From Lacibacter luteus (lineage in GTDB: Bacteria > Bacteroidota > Bacteroidia > Chitinophagales > Chitinophagaceae), in NCBI RefSeq assembly GCF_004118265.1, contig NZ_SDHW01000004.1, forward strand, positions 62,001 through 126,000: a stretch of DNA of 64,000 bases, written 5' to 3'. Positions 62,986 through 64,000 of the stretch are shown here, in pieces (position 1 is the stretch's first letter; each line of letters starts with the position of its first letter). The translations under genes and the position numbers were made by a program. The notes beneath the pieces are model-generated. The model searched no databases, was not told the DNA's origin, and saw only the letters and a list, made by a program, of their open reading frames with translations.

Positions 62986-63723
62986 ATGTTTAACAACAAG
63001 AAAGTTATTATCGTACTGCCTGCATACAACGCAGCCAAAACGTTAGAGATCACTTATAACGAGATCCCTTTTGATATTGTGGATGAGGTGGTGCTGGTGG
63101 ATGATGCAAGCAAAGATGAAACGGTAGCCAAAGCAAAAGAGCTGGGCATTAAACATATCATCAGTCACGAAAAAAACAAAGGTTACGGTGGCAACCAGAA
63201 AAGCTGCTACGGAAAAGCACTGGAGCTTGGCGGCGATATTGTGGTGATGCTGCACCCCGATTACCAATACACGCCCATGTTGCTGCATGCAATGATCAGT
63301 ATTATTGGTAACGATGTGTATCCTGTTGTATTTGGCAGTCGTATTTTGGGTAATGGCGCATTGAAAGGCGGCATGCCCATGTATAAATATATTGCCAACC
63401 GTTTTCTTACACTCACACAAAACATTTTACTCGGTCAGAAACTTTCTGAATACCATACCGGTTACCGAGCTTTCAGCAAGGAAGTATTAGAGGCGGTAAA
63501 GCTTAGTGCCTGCGATGATGATTTTATTTTCGATAACGAAATGGTATCGCAGATTTTTTATAAAGGCTACCAGATTGGCGAAGTAACCTGCCCAACCAAA
63601 TATTTTGAAGAAGCAAGCAGCATCAATTTCCGTAGAAGTATGAAATACGGTTTGGGTTGTTTAAAAGTGTCGCTCATTTATCGTCTTTGTAAATGGGGAC
63701 TGATGAAGAGTAAGCTGTATTAA
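62986..63723 (+). CDS. family 2 glycosyltransferase
   Basis: 245 residues from ATG 62986; a longer frame from 62896 would run through the repeat and promoter. GT-A fold of the dolichol/polyprenol-phosphate sugar transferase kind: KVIIVLPAYNAAKTL, the metal/nucleotide site VDDAS (D39-D40), HEKNKGYGGNQ, and HPDYQY. No membrane helices, so it probably uses a soluble or lipid-linked acceptor at the membrane surface. The sugar and acceptor are unknown. Confidence 0.88.
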   Translation: MFNNKKVIIVLPAYNAAKTLEITYNEIPFDIVDEVVLVDDASKDETVAKAKELGIKHIISHEKNKGYGGNQKSCYGKALELGGDIVVMLHPDYQYTPMLLHAMISIIGNDVYPVVFGSRILGNGALKGGMPMYKYIANRFLTLTQNILLGQKLSEYHTGYRAFSKEVLEAVKLSACDDDFIFDNEMVSQIFYKGYQIGEVTCPTKYFEEASSINFRRSMKYGLGCLKVSLIYRLCKWGLMKSKLY

Positions 63724-63742
63724 TAAATTTATAGTGAACCTT

Positions 63743-64000
63743 ATGAAAACAACTGTAGTAATAGCCATCTGCGTTCTCTTCTTAAGTTGTACTGCTAACA
63801 AGTCTAAGAGCAATGTCTTTTCCTTAAAGCCCGAGAGTGGAAAAGTTTATCGTTATGCCGTTGAAGATAAGTTTCAGATAATGATCGATTTTCCTGATGG
63901 CAATAAGGAAGTGTATGGTAAACATTTTTACGATTATTCAGTAATATACGATCGAAAGGATACTACACTTAACGGTACTGTGACGTTTGATAATTTCAGA
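63743..64000 (+). CDS. lipoprotein, 3' end outside window
   Basis: 86 codons are visible with an open frame to the window edge. A lipoprotein signal ends in VLFLSC (Cys at 16), followed by TANKSKSNVFSLKPESGKVY. The mature part alternates in a beta pattern. It resembles Bacteroidota lipoproteins of the DUF6263 kind only in general form. It starts 19 bases after the glycosyltransferase stop. Confidence 0.6.
   Translation, partial: MKTTVVIAICVLFLSCTANKSKSNVFSLKPESGKVYRYAVEDKFQIMIDFPDGNKEVYGKHFYDYSVIYDRKDTTLNGTVTFDNFR

Overview
The window looks like chromosome from a member of the Bacteroidota, most probably a Chitinophagaceae-type bacterium. The signs are a FecR/SusC/SusD locus, type IX secretion sorting tails, Bacteroidota -7 promoter boxes (TAnnTTTG) close to start codons, many lipoproteins, and several families of short dispersed intergenic repeats. 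The family-level placement is inference from gene content and style.

Layout. Bases 1-5732: the end of a FecR anti-sigma factor, then a SusC/SusD outer-membrane uptake pair. Bases 5767-7442: a small secreted protein and an AraC regulator. Bases 7634-31930: an AT-rich accessory region that looks like an integrated island. It opens with an excisionase-like HTH protein and a phage-style replication protein. Next is one operon holding a LexA-like autoprotease, a DUF2188 protein, a CD-NTase, a lone E2-like protein, a four-helix membrane effector of S-4TM type and a second CD-NTase-like nucleotidyltransferase, i.e. a CBASS antiphage locus. It is followed by a Fic protein coupled to a 1683-residue nuclease/STAND ATPase, two DUF4365 proteins, an HNH protein with an unrecognised partner, a DUF6943 protein and an AlbA_2/Schlafen-type protein. 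The defence genes are separated by unusual hairpin-rich, pyrimidine-biased non-coding segments. The right end carries a minus-strand module of four small genes (including DUF5675 and two small membrane proteins) that resembles a lysis or envelope cassette, then a tRNA-3'-end-like sequence and a terminator.

Bases 32041-64000: core chromosome. Here are two T9SS cargo proteins, rlmN, a TonB-type receptor with a beta-propeller partner, two pseudouridine synthases, a 1-Cys peroxiredoxin, dinB, several lipoproteins, a CHAT/TPR protein with a PKD-barrel protein opposite an ECF sigma/anti-sigma pair, an esterase, the minus-strand set ffh-rpsP-rimM, an outer-membrane barrel protein and a family 2 glycosyltransferase. 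The window ends inside a lipoprotein gene.

The most interesting part is 9769-13767. The CBASS genes lie behind a gene for a self-cleaving LexA-type repressor. A 31-bp palindrome and three phased GTTATACA boxes lie upstream of that repressor, and an inverted copy of the same box sits directly before the CD-NTase start. This suggests DNA-damage-linked control of a CBASS operon with two nucleotidyltransferases.
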